A DNA stretch of 64,000 bases from Euclidia mi (GCA_944739405.2 OX123187.2:76926450-76990449); one strand, 5' to 3'; positions 22,502 through 33,320 are shown, counted from the stretch's first letter. Translations and numbers: made by a program. The notes: generated by a model not told the origin, from the sequence alone.

Positions 22502-23584
22502 ATGCCGTGCGAATGTAACGTATTTATCAACGAAGTTCTAGCCTTTATGGCTACGAAATGTGACATGATGGATGATCTGAGCATAACAAAGATATGCAGT
22601 TCCTGGTTCACTGAAGAAGAAATTGAAACTGCAAAAACGATTATTTTTGAGACAACAAATACCAGGCGAGCCATGCGAAAAGGAGATAAAAAGCATAATG
22701 CGAATATTGCGGATATATACATTTTTTTAAAAGAAACGAACGCAGAGAAATTACCTATATTTGTTGCAAAGGATTTGAGCCGGGTACCGCCAGTTACATT
22801 TGACCATTTAGATGTGACCAGTATTTTAAAAAATATGGCTGCCATGAAGACTGAATTATTGACTATTAAACAGACGCTAAGAGAAGACATTGACAAACTG
22901 AATAACGAAGTATCCTTACTGAAAAATACAAGCAAACATGACAAAGAAATTGATCAAAGATGTACCCTACACGTAAAACAAAATCGGACTAACAGAGCCC
23001 AACTTTTTTCTACTGCCGTGAAGGTTATTGCAGCGTCGGCAACGCCTGATAAACAATGCAATACGACTATAGAAGATAGTCAGGAATTTGCCATTGACCA
23101 GTCTCATGACCAAGCTGTGTCACCAAAAAGTATCCAGTATAGTGACATTTTGAAAAATAACGGTGAATCACAGAAAGCTACAAAAGATGATGAGGGATAC
23201 CAAACTGTTACGTTTAAACGGAATCGGCCTGGCACTACAGAGCGAGAGTTACATAGCCAGCGAACAACACAAAAACCCTTGGGTCCCAGAAATAGAAGAG
23301 GTACTAAGGTCAGTGAGAAGCTCAAGGCCGCGGATCACCTAGTGTGGATTTACGTATCCCGTTTTAAAAATGATTGCACCGAGGAGGACATATTGTCTTA
23401 CGTTTCCGAAAATGATCAAAAAGTACTTAGTGTGGAAATGTTGAAACCAAAATATCCTACTAATTTTAAATTTTTCAAAATGGCGGTGGAAAAGAAAAGT
23501 CTAGAATTTATTCTAAAAGAAGATTTTTGGCCGAGTGGCATTGTATTCAGAACGTTTAAGCCAAACCAAAATGGACCAAAATAA
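22502..23584 (+). CDS. LINE-a ORF1 protein (nucleic-acid chaperone type)
   Basis: About 360 codons, apparently intact. I chose the ATG at 22502 (MPCECN) because the frame upstream to 22394 has the look of leader sequence; an earlier in-frame start is possible. An N-terminal alpha-helical acidic region is followed by a probable coiled coil (LKNMAAMKTELLTIKQTL and following, about residues 107-145). A charged linker leads to a compact C-terminal domain of RRM or esterase-like size (HLVWIYVSRF, then DILSYV, then SGIVFRTF). LINE ORF1 products coat the RNA and assist target-primed reverse transcription (family knowledge). There are no CCHC knuckles. It overlaps the ORF2 start by 14 nt. Domain naming beyond 'LINE ORF1' is inference. 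Confidence 0.75.
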   Translation: MPCECNVFINEVLAFMATKCDMMDDLSITKICSSWFTEEEIETAKTIIFETTNTRRAMRKGDKKHNANIADIYIFLKETNAEKLPIFVAKDLSRVPPVTFDHLDVTSILKNMAAMKTELLTIKQTLREDIDKLNNEVSLLKNTSKHDKEIDQRCTLHVKQNRTNRAQLFSTAVKVIAASATPDKQCNTTIEDSQEFAIDQSHDQAVSPKSIQYSDILKNNGESQKATKDDEGYQTVTFKRNRPGTTERELHSQRTTQKPLGPRNRRGTKVSEKLKAADHLVWIYVSRFKNDCTEEDILSYVSENDQKVLSVEMLKPKYPTNFKFFKMAVEKKSLEFILKEDFWPSGIVFRTFKPNQNGPK

Positions 23585-26500
23585 AGATAGTATACGTTTG
23601 GTGTCATTTAGCTGCAAAAGTATCAAACGTTCAGTAGCGTACATAAGGGATTTGTGTAAAAAGTACGATATATTAGATATCCAGGAAACCTGGCTTTTAC
23701 CAGAGGATATGGATTTCCACAGTCAAATTGACACAGATTTTCTGTACTATCGCGTGTCGGGAATGGATACCAGCCATGGACCAATACGTGGCAGACCCTA
23801 CGGGGGCACAACAATAATGTACAAGAAGAGTACATTTACTAAAGTTACACCTATACACTGTGAATCGAGGCGTATTGTTGCAGTGCGTATACATTTAGCC
23901 GACCGAAGTGCCGTAGTTATATCAGTATATATGCCTACCGAGTGTATACATAGATAACTTACCGCTGTTTACATAGTGCTTAGGCGTTATTACCTCAATT
24001 ATACACGACTGTGAAGATGAGTGTGTGTTTGTCTTAGGAGATTTTAATACGAATATTGGTAGCCTGTTTGGAAGAGATTTGATTCGGTATTGTACTGATC
24101 AGAACCTGATTTGTGCGGACATTCAATATCTCGGTGAGTCATTGAACAATTATACGTTTCTCAGTGAAGCCCACGGCACTACCAGCTGGTAAGACCACTG
24201 TTCTGTAACCCCTGCCACTTGGAATACAATTTGTAAAGTGTCAATTTTAAATGATATGAACTGGTCAGACCATTTCCCTCTCGTAATAGAGAGTAACTTA
24301 ACGGTTATTTGAAAAAAAGTTGTCACTAATTTGCTCACGGGAAATAAAAGATCGCTTAATAATAGACAAAAAGGTCAGTTATCCGAATATTCCAGGTTAT
24401 GTGATATGTATTTATATTATATGAATGTGGATTGTTGTAATCCTAACTGTGTGGGGCTTTCTTATGATGACCAAAGTTGCTACTCATTTATAGAAATATA
24501 TTATCAATCATTAATTGAAGTTATGTCACGAGCCGCTATTAATTCGCATAAAAAATATCGGAGTAAACAATATAAGCATATTGTGGGTATACACTCATTA
24601 AAACATTACATACAAATGCTCGTAACGCTTTTCAAACTTGGACATTGCAAGGCAGGCCTACATATTATGGATATTTTTATGAAAATATGTGTAACACCAG
24701 AAAATTGTATAAAAATAAAATTAAATGCTGTCAACTACACCAAGAACAACTACGAAAAGACGAGATTGCGAGGCAAAGGGCCAACGGTGACTTCGCTCAG
24801 TTTTGGAAATCAACTAATAGACTTTCGCACCGGCCTGGTTGTGCAGTAACGGTCAATAACATTGACGATCATAAACAAATCACTGTGGCCTTTGCGTCGC
24901 AATTCATAACCGGTTCTGAGGGCGACAGATGTTTACAGAATGCGGGCCGTTATGCGCTGTCGGGTGCCATCGAACAATTAAATATTATAATAACTCCAGA
25001 CATGGTGCAAGACTGTTTATACAAAATGAAACGAGGTAAATTGCCGGGGCATGACGGCCTAACCCTGGACCACGTAGTTAGGAGTGGCCCCCAGATGTCC
25101 GAAAAATTGTCTGTGTTATTTAATTAATGTCTAACCTACCAAAAAATTTCATGAAAACTGTTGTGATACCATTAGTTAAGAATAAAAAGGCGGATATTTC
25201 GGATATGTTAAATTATCGACCTATATCTCTGGTGACTGTACTATTAAAAATATTTGAAAGATTAATACAGCCACACATAACTAAATACGTAAAGGACAAT
25301 GGCAGATCTCCATACATCAAAATGTCTGAAATTAAATTAAGGCGCTCAGTAATAAAAAATATATAAAAAAATGCGGCGTAAGTATCAGAGTCTATAAATT
25401 ATTCTATTTTCACTCGGGAAAGCCGGAAAAAGAAGATATCGGTGTTTAATGTTTAGTTAAGAATGAACAATGTGGGTACGTTTGAATTATCAAAGGCATT
25501 ATGACAGATTGACATCTAAACGCAGAAGTATTCTGTAGCATCTACCTGTGACAGCCAAAGACAAAAGCAGAGCTGCACATTTTAAATCGATTTTATGTGA
25601 AATCGATATAACGTTAAAACGATGCTGTGACGTTTTTATTTGATTTAAAAGTTGTTTTGCTACAAAAGAATTAGCTTATTGATATAATGTTGATTAACAA
25701 TTAATTAACTGCATTTTAATTATTATATTTTAAACCAAACCAACCCTATAAAGGTCGATCATATCGATTACTTATTTAATAATCGATACGCATCAATGTC
25801 AAACGTTTATTCCTGTCACATCATTGTCTATGGCAACAATCAAATAATAAAGTAAGCACCTAGTTCGTAATCAATTGGAATGCTTTTTATCATCATAAAA
25901 TAATCCGGCTTTATCGAGACAAAGTGAAAATATAAAACATTAGAAAAAATAAACAATTTGTTTTGTTCATATGAAGTTTAAGCTCACCACAACAAACCCA
26001 GACCTAATTCTGCCATTATTCTTTACACAGTGCGCAGTTTGGCTTCCGAGCCAACCTCGCAACTGATACTGCTATTTTTTCATTAAAACAAACTGTCAAC
26101 TATTACGTAAAAAGGAAAACAAATGTATACGCTTGCTTTCTTGATATAAGTCGTGCATTTGATACAATTAATTATGAAATATTATGGAAAAAATGGAACA
26201 GAAAAGAATACCACTTGAAATAATACGTATAGTAAAATTTTGGTACGAGGGTCAATTAAATGTTGTAAAATGGGGTGAAAGCCTTTCAGCCGAATACAAG
26301 CTTAAAACAGGCGTAAGACAAGGCGGGTTAACATCTCCCATACTGTTTAACCTATATATAAATGACTTGATAGAGGTGCTGAGCGATGCGAATGTCGGCT
26401 GCTCAATTAATAACGTATATATAAATAACATCAGCTACGCTGACGACATGGTGCTTCTCATCCCCTCTGTCAAAGCTCTGCAGAGATTGCTGATGATATG

Positions 26501-27080
26501 TGAGGTGTATGCGTGCAAACATGGTCTTAAATACAATGTTAAAAAAACAGAAATTATGGTGTTTAGATATGATAACAGTCCACTTCCTATACCTAATATA
26601 ACCTTATGCAACTCTGAGCTAAAAGTTGTGAATAGTTTTAAGTATTTGGGACACGTCCTGACAGATAAACTTAAAGATGACGATGATCTGGAACGCCAAA
26701 GAAGGCTCTTAGCTGCTAAAAGTAACATGCTTGCCAGGCGATTCGCAAAATGTAGTAAACAGGTTAAAGTCACTCTGTTTAATGCGTACTGCCGCTCACT
26801 TTACACTTGCCAGCTCTGGTACAAGTACGCGCAACGTACTTATAATGCGTTGCGGGTACAATATAAAAATGCATTCCGGTGTATGCTGGGACTACCATGG
26901 AGGTGTAGTGCGTCAGGCATGTTCGCAGAGAATAGAGTGTATGACTTCCATGCAGTTTTGAGAAAGGCTAGAGCCTCATTTATGAACTGTGTACATAATT
27001 CTGACAATGGTGTGTTGAGAGCCATATACCAAGCAAAAGCCTTCGTGTATGGCTTTCAACACTCCAGATACATAAATTAA
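23571..27080 (+). pseudogene. LINE-a ORF2: APE endonuclease plus reverse transcriptase, broken
   Basis: Starts MDQNKD at 23571. The endonuclease part shows QETWLL, GDFNTN and SDHFPL, the typical Glu, Asp/Asn and Asp-His elements. The usual Asn of the first strand appears as Ser (SFSCKS). Breaks include a frameshift near 23950, stops near 24190 and 24310, and a further frame change near 24700. The RT fingers (MKTVVIPLVKN, YRPISLVTVL) run to 25300, where a 714-bp insert enters. RT resumes at 26017 with SAQFGFRANLATDTAI and FLDISRAFDTIN. After a frame change near 26184 come GVRQGGLTSPILFNLYINDL and the catalytic SYADD, then an apparently intact thumb and C-terminal domain to 27080. Without repair the protein cannot be made. 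Confidence 0.85.
25301..26014. mobile_element. 714-bp non-coding insert in LINE-a RT, AT duplications
   Basis: Starts GGCAGATCT and ends TAATTCTGCC, giving short inverted termini (GGCAGA). The host RT frame is restored if the insert plus one AT dinucleotide is removed: AT lies at 25299-25300 and 26015-26016, and the joined codons read as a normal RT block. It has no ORF of substance and is AT-rich, with several ATCGAT-type palindromic words. A 2-bp AT duplication is reported for ISL2EU elements of the PIF/Harbinger-related group (family knowledge), so a non-autonomous ISL2EU-like element is my leading guess. Confidence 0.6.
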
Positions 27081-27332
27081 TTAAAACTGTACTAATTACA
27101 TAATATTGTCATGCTTGCTTCAAATGATTATGTCGATATCTAATGTCTGCTATAAACCTGTAAAATAATATTAAATTTTATATGAGTAGTGTAATGAAAT
27201 TATTTTAAATGGAATAATAGTTTAATTAATTTAGTAATAATGGAATTCTTTAATGTATGCAATTTTATGAATGTTATATGTTTTAATATGGGTGTTTACC
27301 TGAAATAAAAATATTTTATTTATTTATTATTT

Positions 27333-28060
27333 ATAATATATCGTATCAAAAGCGGAGCTGAGGTCGATGAATAAGCCAGCCACTTTCAATTTGTTATTGA
27401 TTTTATTAATTATGTCATTAATGAGAGTGTTTATTGCATCTGAGCAACCTACACCTTTCTGGTATCTAAATTGTCTTAAATTCATTATTTTGTTCATATG
27501 GATCATCAGTCTATGTTTAACTATTTTTTTCAATTATTTTTGATAAAGTTGGCAAAAGGCATATGGGTCGGTAGTTTTTCGGATCAGTCTTACAGCCTTT
27601 TTTTAAACATTGAAACTACTTTAGCCAATTTGAACTGGTCTGGAAATATCGCCTCTTCAAAACATTTATTAAAAAATACAGATAAAGGGACTGATAAAGA
27701 GTCTATATTATCCTTCAGAATTGAAATCTCGTATCGAATCAATAGTCAAATATCAGGACCCTACAGTTATCAAATCTTTTGGAATACTTCTGTGCGAGCA
27801 TCGTGATTGGGAATGTACATCAAGGGAGGAGTCGCCCTAGCAATATTGTTAACTTTCTACCATCTAGACTTTGACCCTTTAAATAAAAAATAACAGACCT
27901 TCATAAGCAATGAGCCCTTAGACCTTGAATGCAAAGTGAGCGTTTTGACACAAACACTCAATATCACTCACTAACTGATTGCCAAAAGTTTCGGTCAAGT
28001 ACAGATTAGATAAATATCTTTGTAGGTAAATCCGATCTTATTAAGTAGTGCTTCATGTTC
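27333..28060 (-). pseudogene. LINE-b reverse transcriptase, N-terminal half
   Basis: The minus strand encodes the fingers and first palm block: LKDNIDSLSVPLSVFFNK, FKLAKVVSMFKK, then NYRPI-L-PTLSKI, then QFRYQKGVGCSDAINTLI and GLFIDLSSAFDTI, the last carrying the first catalytic Asp. Frame changes occur (for example near 27590-27605, and around the QKG block). The left boundary abuts LINE-a. Upstream of about 27850 the frame becomes hard to follow. Together with 21340-22366 this is one interrupted element. Confidence 0.8.
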
Positions 28061-28314
28061 GCTGGTAAGTTTCCAGGAAGGTAGTATATGGATAAATAAA
28101 ATGCTTTTATTAGTATGTGCTTATATTTCATTCTGGTGTTTCTACGTTAGCTGCCGCTTTCACTAAAACTTCGTTTCAACCTACTTCGAAAAGCTAGAGG
28201 TCACTTAGACTAGTGTATTGAGCTAGCATGTCGTTGATTTCACTATTTTCGCATGTAAGTCTACATGGGCTTCAAGAATCTTGTATCAAGTTTCATTTGT
28301 ATAAGTATATAGAG

Positions 28315-28485
28315 GCTGCCCGCGGTTACACCTGCGTTATTTAAAGCTACTGCTCCGCTCCCGTCGCTCATCTAACACGAAAAGAATTTTTCAAATCGGA
28401 CCAGTAGTTCCTGAGATTAGCGCGTTAAACCAAACAAACAAATAAACAAACAAATTCTTCAGCTTTATATATTATTATGAGATTA
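28315..28485 (-). mobile_element. Helitron-like fragment, family HEL-1
   Basis: ggctgcccgcggttacacc, ttatttaaagctactgctcc, agtagttcctgagattagcg and aattcttcagctttatata match 59513-59735 closely. The end is CCGCGGGCAGCCTCTA on the minus strand. Non-coding. Confidence 0.6.
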
Positions 28486-28929
28486 TGTAAGGCTAACATT
28501 TTTGAGTAAGTGTGATTCATATTGTATTGCCTCTTACACATTGGCATTTTAGTATCTTTGAACTAAACACGGTACTTTCATCAAAATAACTGCAATAATT
28601 GTAAATATGGTCCAATGTGTTACTAACAGTAAACGTAATATTTATGTTAGACTGCCTAATTAATAAACTGTTTGCCAGTATTTCTGGCAAACTATGCTAT
28701 TGACATTCTTCAACAGCGAATCATCCATACAGTCAATTCGGCATAGTGGCTGCCATCTCAACTGCGCAACCCAAAATTACGGCGAATTTCAATTACGCAT
28801 CCCACAATACGGTGAATTTATGGCTCAAACCAGTATATTCAATTTCACGTTCAGGGTGGTGATTCCCCATTGCGACTGTCCAAGATATTCAAAGCAGCCG
28901 GAATCGACAGCGCCGAGAGCATATATTAC
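28486..28929. other. No gene seen
   Basis: AT-rich. An 88-codon plus frame (28694-28960) has no domain and overlaps SINE A debris. Confidence 0.45.
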
Positions 28930-29040
28930 CTCCGGCGACCGGGCCAAGCGGGATAATTAAGAATATAATACCTACGCAAATCAACTTCGGAACATCTTGT
29001 ATGCCAGTCTACTGCTATCTCCACTAGGCTATCGCTGCCT
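28930..29040 (-). mobile_element. SINE family A fragment, head end
   Basis: gggccaagcgggataattaag, then tatgccagtctactg and tatctccactaggctatcgc, correspond to the head side of family A in minus orientation. Preceding sequence (ctccggcgaccgg) is a strongly diverged continuation. Confidence 0.6.
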
Positions 29041-29401
29041 AAATACATATACACAATTTCTTTGTAAAGTTGTATAACGGCATCCTCTTTAGAACATCGC
29101 CACGTAACATGGAAAAATTGAAAAGGTGAAAGGCGGACAATAAATTGTTACTACCGGCGGGTAGTTATAAATAAGGAGGGTAACAATTACGGTACGTGGA
29201 TTGCATTCAATACGGGGTAAATAAGATCTAGTTGGCGATGCTTCAAGATGACGTAGAAAATGTAAAACAGAGTATACTTGCATCTCGTTTTATTTTTACT
29301 TGAAAGAGTATCGTGACGTCATTATAACTGTGAGAATTAAAAGCGAGGTAGGGTAAAAAAAAAAGTTCCTTTTGTGGATTTTAGTTTTGCTGTTATAGTA
29401 T
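29041..29401. other. No gene seen
   Basis: Nothing recognised. Confidence 0.5.
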
Positions 29402-29660
29402 TATGTATTATACGATTATGAATCAGCAATAGCCTAGTGGAAATACCAACAGACAGCCGTCCAGAGGGTATCGGGTTCTATAATCCACGGCTCGCACTGG
29501 AAACTTTTCGGAGTTATGCACGTATTGAATTGCTAATTATTCCTTGCCCCGTGCCTCGAAGAACACGTTAAGCATTCGGTCTCAGATATCATGAAGATCT
29601 TTGATTTTATAAATAAACTGACACTAGTCTAAAAAGAGGTCAGACAGGCAGTTGCACAAC
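29402..29660 (+). mobile_element. SINE family A, degenerate copy
   Basis: cagcaatagcctagtgg, agagggtatcgggttc, ttttcggagttatgcacg, ccccgtgcctcgaag, aaactgacactagtctaaa and aggtcagacaggcagt follow family A in order. There are internal deletions, including loss of the catggaatatcgctatcc block. Confidence 0.75.
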
Positions 29661-29689
29661 CACTCAGACTCAAAACAACGAATATATAA

Positions 29690-30110
29690 TAATCGCCAAG
29701 TCGAGCAAAAAAGCGGCAGGGCCGTAACATCCTTTTCTCGAAGCAATTCAGGCCACTTTTGAACCCCTATAACTTCCTTGTGAATAAAACTAGAAGCCTG
29801 AATTTTGAGTAACCAAGCAGGCATTGTATAAACATAGTATATTTCAAATTTCATTAAATTTGAACCAGTAGTTTAAGAATTATAACGAGACAAATTTCCT
29901 AGTTTTGTCACTCACTGACCGATCATCAAAAGTCTAAGGCACTTCTAGCAGACATAGAAGCTTCAAATTTAGAATACAATAAGTGTTTAGTGTATGAATC
30001 AAGGGAAAACTAAACTTTTTTCCAGTTTAGGTCCAGTTTTCGAGATAAATCAACTGCATGAATAACTTTGTAATCCCAAATAAATATCTAAAATTACAAA
30101 GTTACATCTG
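29690..30110. repeat. Possible old interspersed repeat (family F)
   Basis: The stretch has phrases such as cactcactgaccgatcatca and ggcacttctagcagacatag, which I associate with common lepidopteran repeats from general knowledge. No second copy lies in the window, so support is weak. No coding signal. Confidence 0.25.
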
Positions 30111-30213
30111 TAGTTAGGGCTTTAAGAGAATTCGTTGTTGTTATTGTTGGTATACAAGAATTAAAAGGTACCGAAAAGGAAAAAATCTAGGATTATCTAC
30201 AAAAATAATGATA

Positions 30214-30547
30214 TCCCATAAAAAAACAATACTTGTCAAAAAACCCAAGTCTTCGCAACTCAGTTCTTCTACTGTAAAAAGTTATGAGATCCATGTAATA
30301 CCAAGTCGGTAATTAATACGCTTTAAATAAATAAATTGACTTGGCAATCGCACTTAATAATCTCATTTATATATGTATTACTTGTGAGATATAATGTGTT
30401 TTCATGCGATGGCCAAATCAATTTATTTAATTAAAGCGTATTAATTACCGACTTGGTATTATATGGATCTCATTACTTTTTACAGTAGAAGAACTGAGTT
30501 GCGAAGACTTGGGTTTTTTGACAAGTACCTACTGTTTTTTTATGGGA
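30214..30547. mobile_element. Foldback MITE, 334 bp, TA target duplication
   Basis: Two arms of about 135-140 bp form a near-perfect inverted repeat: 30214-30350 pairs with 30412-30547. They include TCCCATAAAAAAACA at the tips, then acccaagtcttcgcaactca, gttcttctactgtaaaaagt and accaagtcggtaattaatac. A spacer of roughly 60 nt separates them. TA flanks both ends (30212-30213 and 30548-30549), as for Tc1/mariner-type elements. A few differences separate the arms (an extra gtag near the right tip; one-base changes). It has no ORF and must rely on a transposase elsewhere. Confidence 0.85.
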
Positions 30548-30551
30548 TATA

Positions 30552-30781
30552 ATATTCTACCACATTCACAACAGTCCCAAACTAAGCAGAAGCTTGTACT
30601 ATGTGTACTAGATAATGGATAAACATACATATATACTTCTTTTTGTAAATACATATTATACATAGAAACACCCCGACCAAGACAAACATCCATGTTCATG
30701 TACAAAAATGTTTGAAGTGATCGGGAATCGAACCCGCGACCTTCAGCGTAGCAGTCGTAGATCACATAAAGTGTTGCCACG
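30552..30781 (-). mobile_element. SINE family D copy
   Basis: The minus strand begins with a tRNA-like head (ctgctacgctgaaggtcgcg, then ggttcgattcccgatcac, with the B box near 30728). A body follows with catgaacatggatgtttgtc and acaagcttctgcttagtttg. The pattern is that of a widespread lepidopteran tRNA-SINE (general knowledge). It directly abuts the foldback MITE. Confidence 0.65.
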
Positions 30782-30819
30782 TGTGTGTGTCTTAACCCAC
30801 TTAACTTGGCCCAGTATAA

Positions 30820-31180
30820 CTACGTGACTGGTGAGAGGCCGGGAATCGGCCGCGTCAAAAAAGTGCCTGACTGGCGAGAGGCCGGAAATCGGTCGATCGT
30901 TATAATCGCATTTTTTATTTCCTTATTTATTTTCAGCAGTTTTATGATTAAAATGTATAACTACGTAAGGATATTTATATACCAATCTGTAGGAAACTTT
31001 ATGAAGAATCTAAATATATATATATGTTAGCAGAAATTCATAAAAATCACCGAGTAATCAACAACAGAATGGAGCGGCCCGTCGCGGGTAACCCCGCGCG
31101 CAGGGCCCGCCAGACGCGGGGGGTGGCAGCATGCAAGTAGCGCCACGTGACTGGATAAGTGGTTACCCGGCCAGTAAAAA
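30820..31180. repeat. GC-rich patch with a duplicated GACTGG.GAGAGGCCGG motif
   Basis: gactggtgagaggccgggaa at about 30824 and gactggcgagaggccggaaa at about 30868 are direct repeats about 45 bp apart. A G+C-rich segment at 31065-31160 (cgtcgcgggtaaccccgcgc) follows after an AT stretch. Possibly parts of one old element; class unknown. Confidence 0.4.
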
Positions 31181-32208
31181 AAAACTAGCCCATCAAAAAA
31201 ATTATAATTTGCTAGGTAGATTTTTAGAAAGAAATAGTTAATTTTACTTTAAATTCAAATACCTTGTCTATTTAATCAAGAGCCTTTGTATATTTATACA
31301 AAATTTCACTAAAAAGATATCTTTAGTACGAATTTAAGGTGCTTTGCCGACGACTGTCCTTTAGCTTTTTATATAATTATGTCATTAACTTGTGCAAACA
31401 ATTATTTCAAACGTATTTCACAGAGAGCTTCATTCTTCAAAGAGTCATTCTTCTAAATTAAATGATTTTGGCAAACTTTTTGCTTTCTTTTTTTAAAAAA
31501 AGGAACTTTGAGTTGTTTCCCCAGAGGCTAATAAAGAAATGTCGACGAAAAATGACGGAAACAATGCGAAGTATAATTAAAATTGTGTGTTTATTTTTAG
31601 AAGAAAATAATATATTTATGAAAGTGTACCCCAAAGATTCATCCCCGAAGATGTCATTCATAATAATTGCTCAACATTTGTGCCATAAAATTTGTAAGGA
31701 AGTCATATCCTAATTTAAAAAATCCTCAAAGTGACACTTTCTATAAGGCACAACGTTTCAGCATAAATTGCAACAGCTGTGATCATAGGCTGATGGATTG
31801 TTATTATTGTTATCTAGTGAGCATGGCAAGTGCAAAGCAAGCTGCAGTTCGATGTAAATACATAGACATATTTTACTTGGTTTTAAAAATAAGAATCGTT
31901 AGAGATAAATCAAAGAGAGAAAATATGAAAATAATTGGAAGACGGCCTTGTACAGTTACATTAGTCACCATGTACATAATTGTATATATCAGTCGAAAGA
32001 GCGATAATATTAAAAGATTTTCGCTTACAGTATGTAGTCGTCGTGTAAATATGTACATTAGTCCTGGAACGTAGTGGTTTACTTTAAAATAATGTATTAA
32101 AATAATAATGTAAGGTTTATTGAACAAAACTACAGCCTACCATCAGATACTTATCACCAAAAATTCTCGTAATTTAGTAAATTTCGTTTATTGCATATCA
32201 AAATTTAT
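31181..32208. other. AT-rich sequence, no gene supported
   Basis: Two overlapping plus frames (31462-31713, 83 codons; 31667-32074, 135 codons) are open, but they have low-complexity K/I-rich composition, no domain and no upstream context. I do not call them genes. Confidence 0.45.
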
Positions 32209-32520
32209 GTCTAAAGTTGCCGTAGGCAGGCAGGAATTGTTCAGAGTGCGCAGTGGAAGTTGTAATACATCTGCCTGACTACGACATGACAAGGATCTAG
32301 GCACAATGCACTGCGTTGCACAGTGAATTACAACTAATAAACAACAAAACTGCGTGGACCAGACAACTTTTTTTCACGGGAAACGACAAAGAACGAATGG
32401 AATGACAGTTCATAGTGTGACCATAGTCAAAATTTACAATAGACTAAACTAAACGTTACTAAATCGCTAAATCGATATAATCGACTTGACCTATCACAAA
32501 TAATATTTCTATTTCAAACA
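32209..32520 (-). mobile_element. Decayed BEL-type LTR related to the element at 50701
   Basis: From tgtctaaagttgccgtaggc to ggatctattt-like tatttctatttcaaaca, this stretch follows the reverse complement of the 603-bp LTR at 50701-51303: gcagtggaagttgtaataca, caatgcactgcgttgcacag, gacagttcatagtgtgacca and caatagactaaac. It is shortened to 312 bp by internal deletions. Just outside the LTR end the sequence atcaaaattta matches the internal sequence that follows the 5' LTR at 51304. It is therefore a remnant of a whole element, not a clean solo LTR. Confidence 0.75.
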
Positions 32521-32799
32521 ATAAACGTCAGCGCAATTACCTCCCACGCGTTTCTATTTAGCTAGAGTTGGGTTGTTAACACCCAAAGTTAAACTGGCTT
32601 ATATAGGTATATTCCTTGTGTTATTTAAAGCCTCTTATCACTATGTGAAGGACGGCGCCATTGTACGTGGCGGTGGTTAAGGATTTGATAAGATCTCATT
32701 AAGCCAGATATGCAGGTTTCTCCACAATGTTTTAACTAGAGCGATAATCTACCGAATAGTCAGCGATATGGATAGCTTAACTTTAAATTTAAATCTTTA

Positions 32800-33160
32800 G
32801 CCTTTAGAACTAAGAAGTGCTTTAAAAGAAGATGTAGTGACAAGCATTGAGAAAGGCATGTTAAGATGGTTTGGGCACATGGAGAGGATGGATGACGATA
32901 GACTGACAAAGAAGATATATCAGGCTAGTGTGAATGGGACAGGACAAAGGGGAAGACCTAGGAGAACGTTCTCTGACCAGATTGGAGACATCCTGAAAAA
33001 AGGACAAGTCAGAAGTACCCTTAACAGAAGAGCATGCATGAGAAACTTGATGGGAGTGAGTGAAGCAAGTGAGGTATGTCAGGATCGTTGCAAATGGCGT
33101 TCCGTAGTCTCTGCCTACCCCTCTGGGAAACAGACGTGAGTCTATGTATGTATGTATGTA
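32800..33160 (+). pseudogene. 5'-truncated LINE: RT C-terminal tail
   Basis: A 100-codon frame (32837-33139) reads LRWFGHMERMDDDRLTKKIY, then GRPRRTF, ending CKWRSVVSAYPSG. This is the typical C-terminal domain of insect LINE reverse transcriptases, beyond the catalytic core. A stop and an (ATGT)n tail follow. It is the longest of three copies of this LINE 3' end in the window (others at 848-955 and 4265-4365). No catalytic residues remain. Confidence 0.8.
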
Positions 33161-33194
33161 AAAATATTAATTATTATTTCTCGCTTAATAATTT

Positions 33195-33320
33195 GCCCGG
33201 TAGATGACAATAGGCTCGCCCCCCATTACCTACGTTGGGACCGAAATATAACTGGTAAAGTGTGGGTGAATAATACACCTCTGCCTACCCCTTCGAAGAT
33301 AAAGGCGTGAAACTATGTAT
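33195..33320 (+). mobile_element. SINE family C, 3' half
   Basis: tgcccggtagatgacaatag, gctcgccccccattac, acacctctgcctaccccttc and aggcgtgaaac follow the 3' half of family C (10780-10895). It sits just downstream of a LINE 3' end. Confidence 0.65.

Larger units (their letters stand above)
22367..27332 (+). mobile_element. LINE-a, nearly full-length jockey/CR1-type non-LTR retrotransposon
   Basis: A two-ORF LINE of about 4.25 kb plus a 714-bp insert. It has a 5' leader, ORF1 (22502-23584), ORF2 (endonuclease plus reverse transcriptase, about 23571-27080) and a 3' UTR ending in a TTTATTTATT-type tail. It is flanked by ATAATA (22361-22366 and 27333-27338). It interrupts LINE-b exactly within the coding run FDTI-YY-DLLL. 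This nested arrangement fixes both ends independently of the short duplication. ORF2 is broken, so the copy is not autonomous. Confidence 0.88.

Noticed and set aside
31462..32074. Overlapping 83- and 135-codon plus frames as a small gene pair
   Set aside because: AT-rich, K/I/Y-biased, no recognisable motif, no context. Compatible with chance.
32209..32520. Clean solo LTR
   Set aside because: Sequence just outside matches the interior of the BEL element, so at least one side is an internal remnant.
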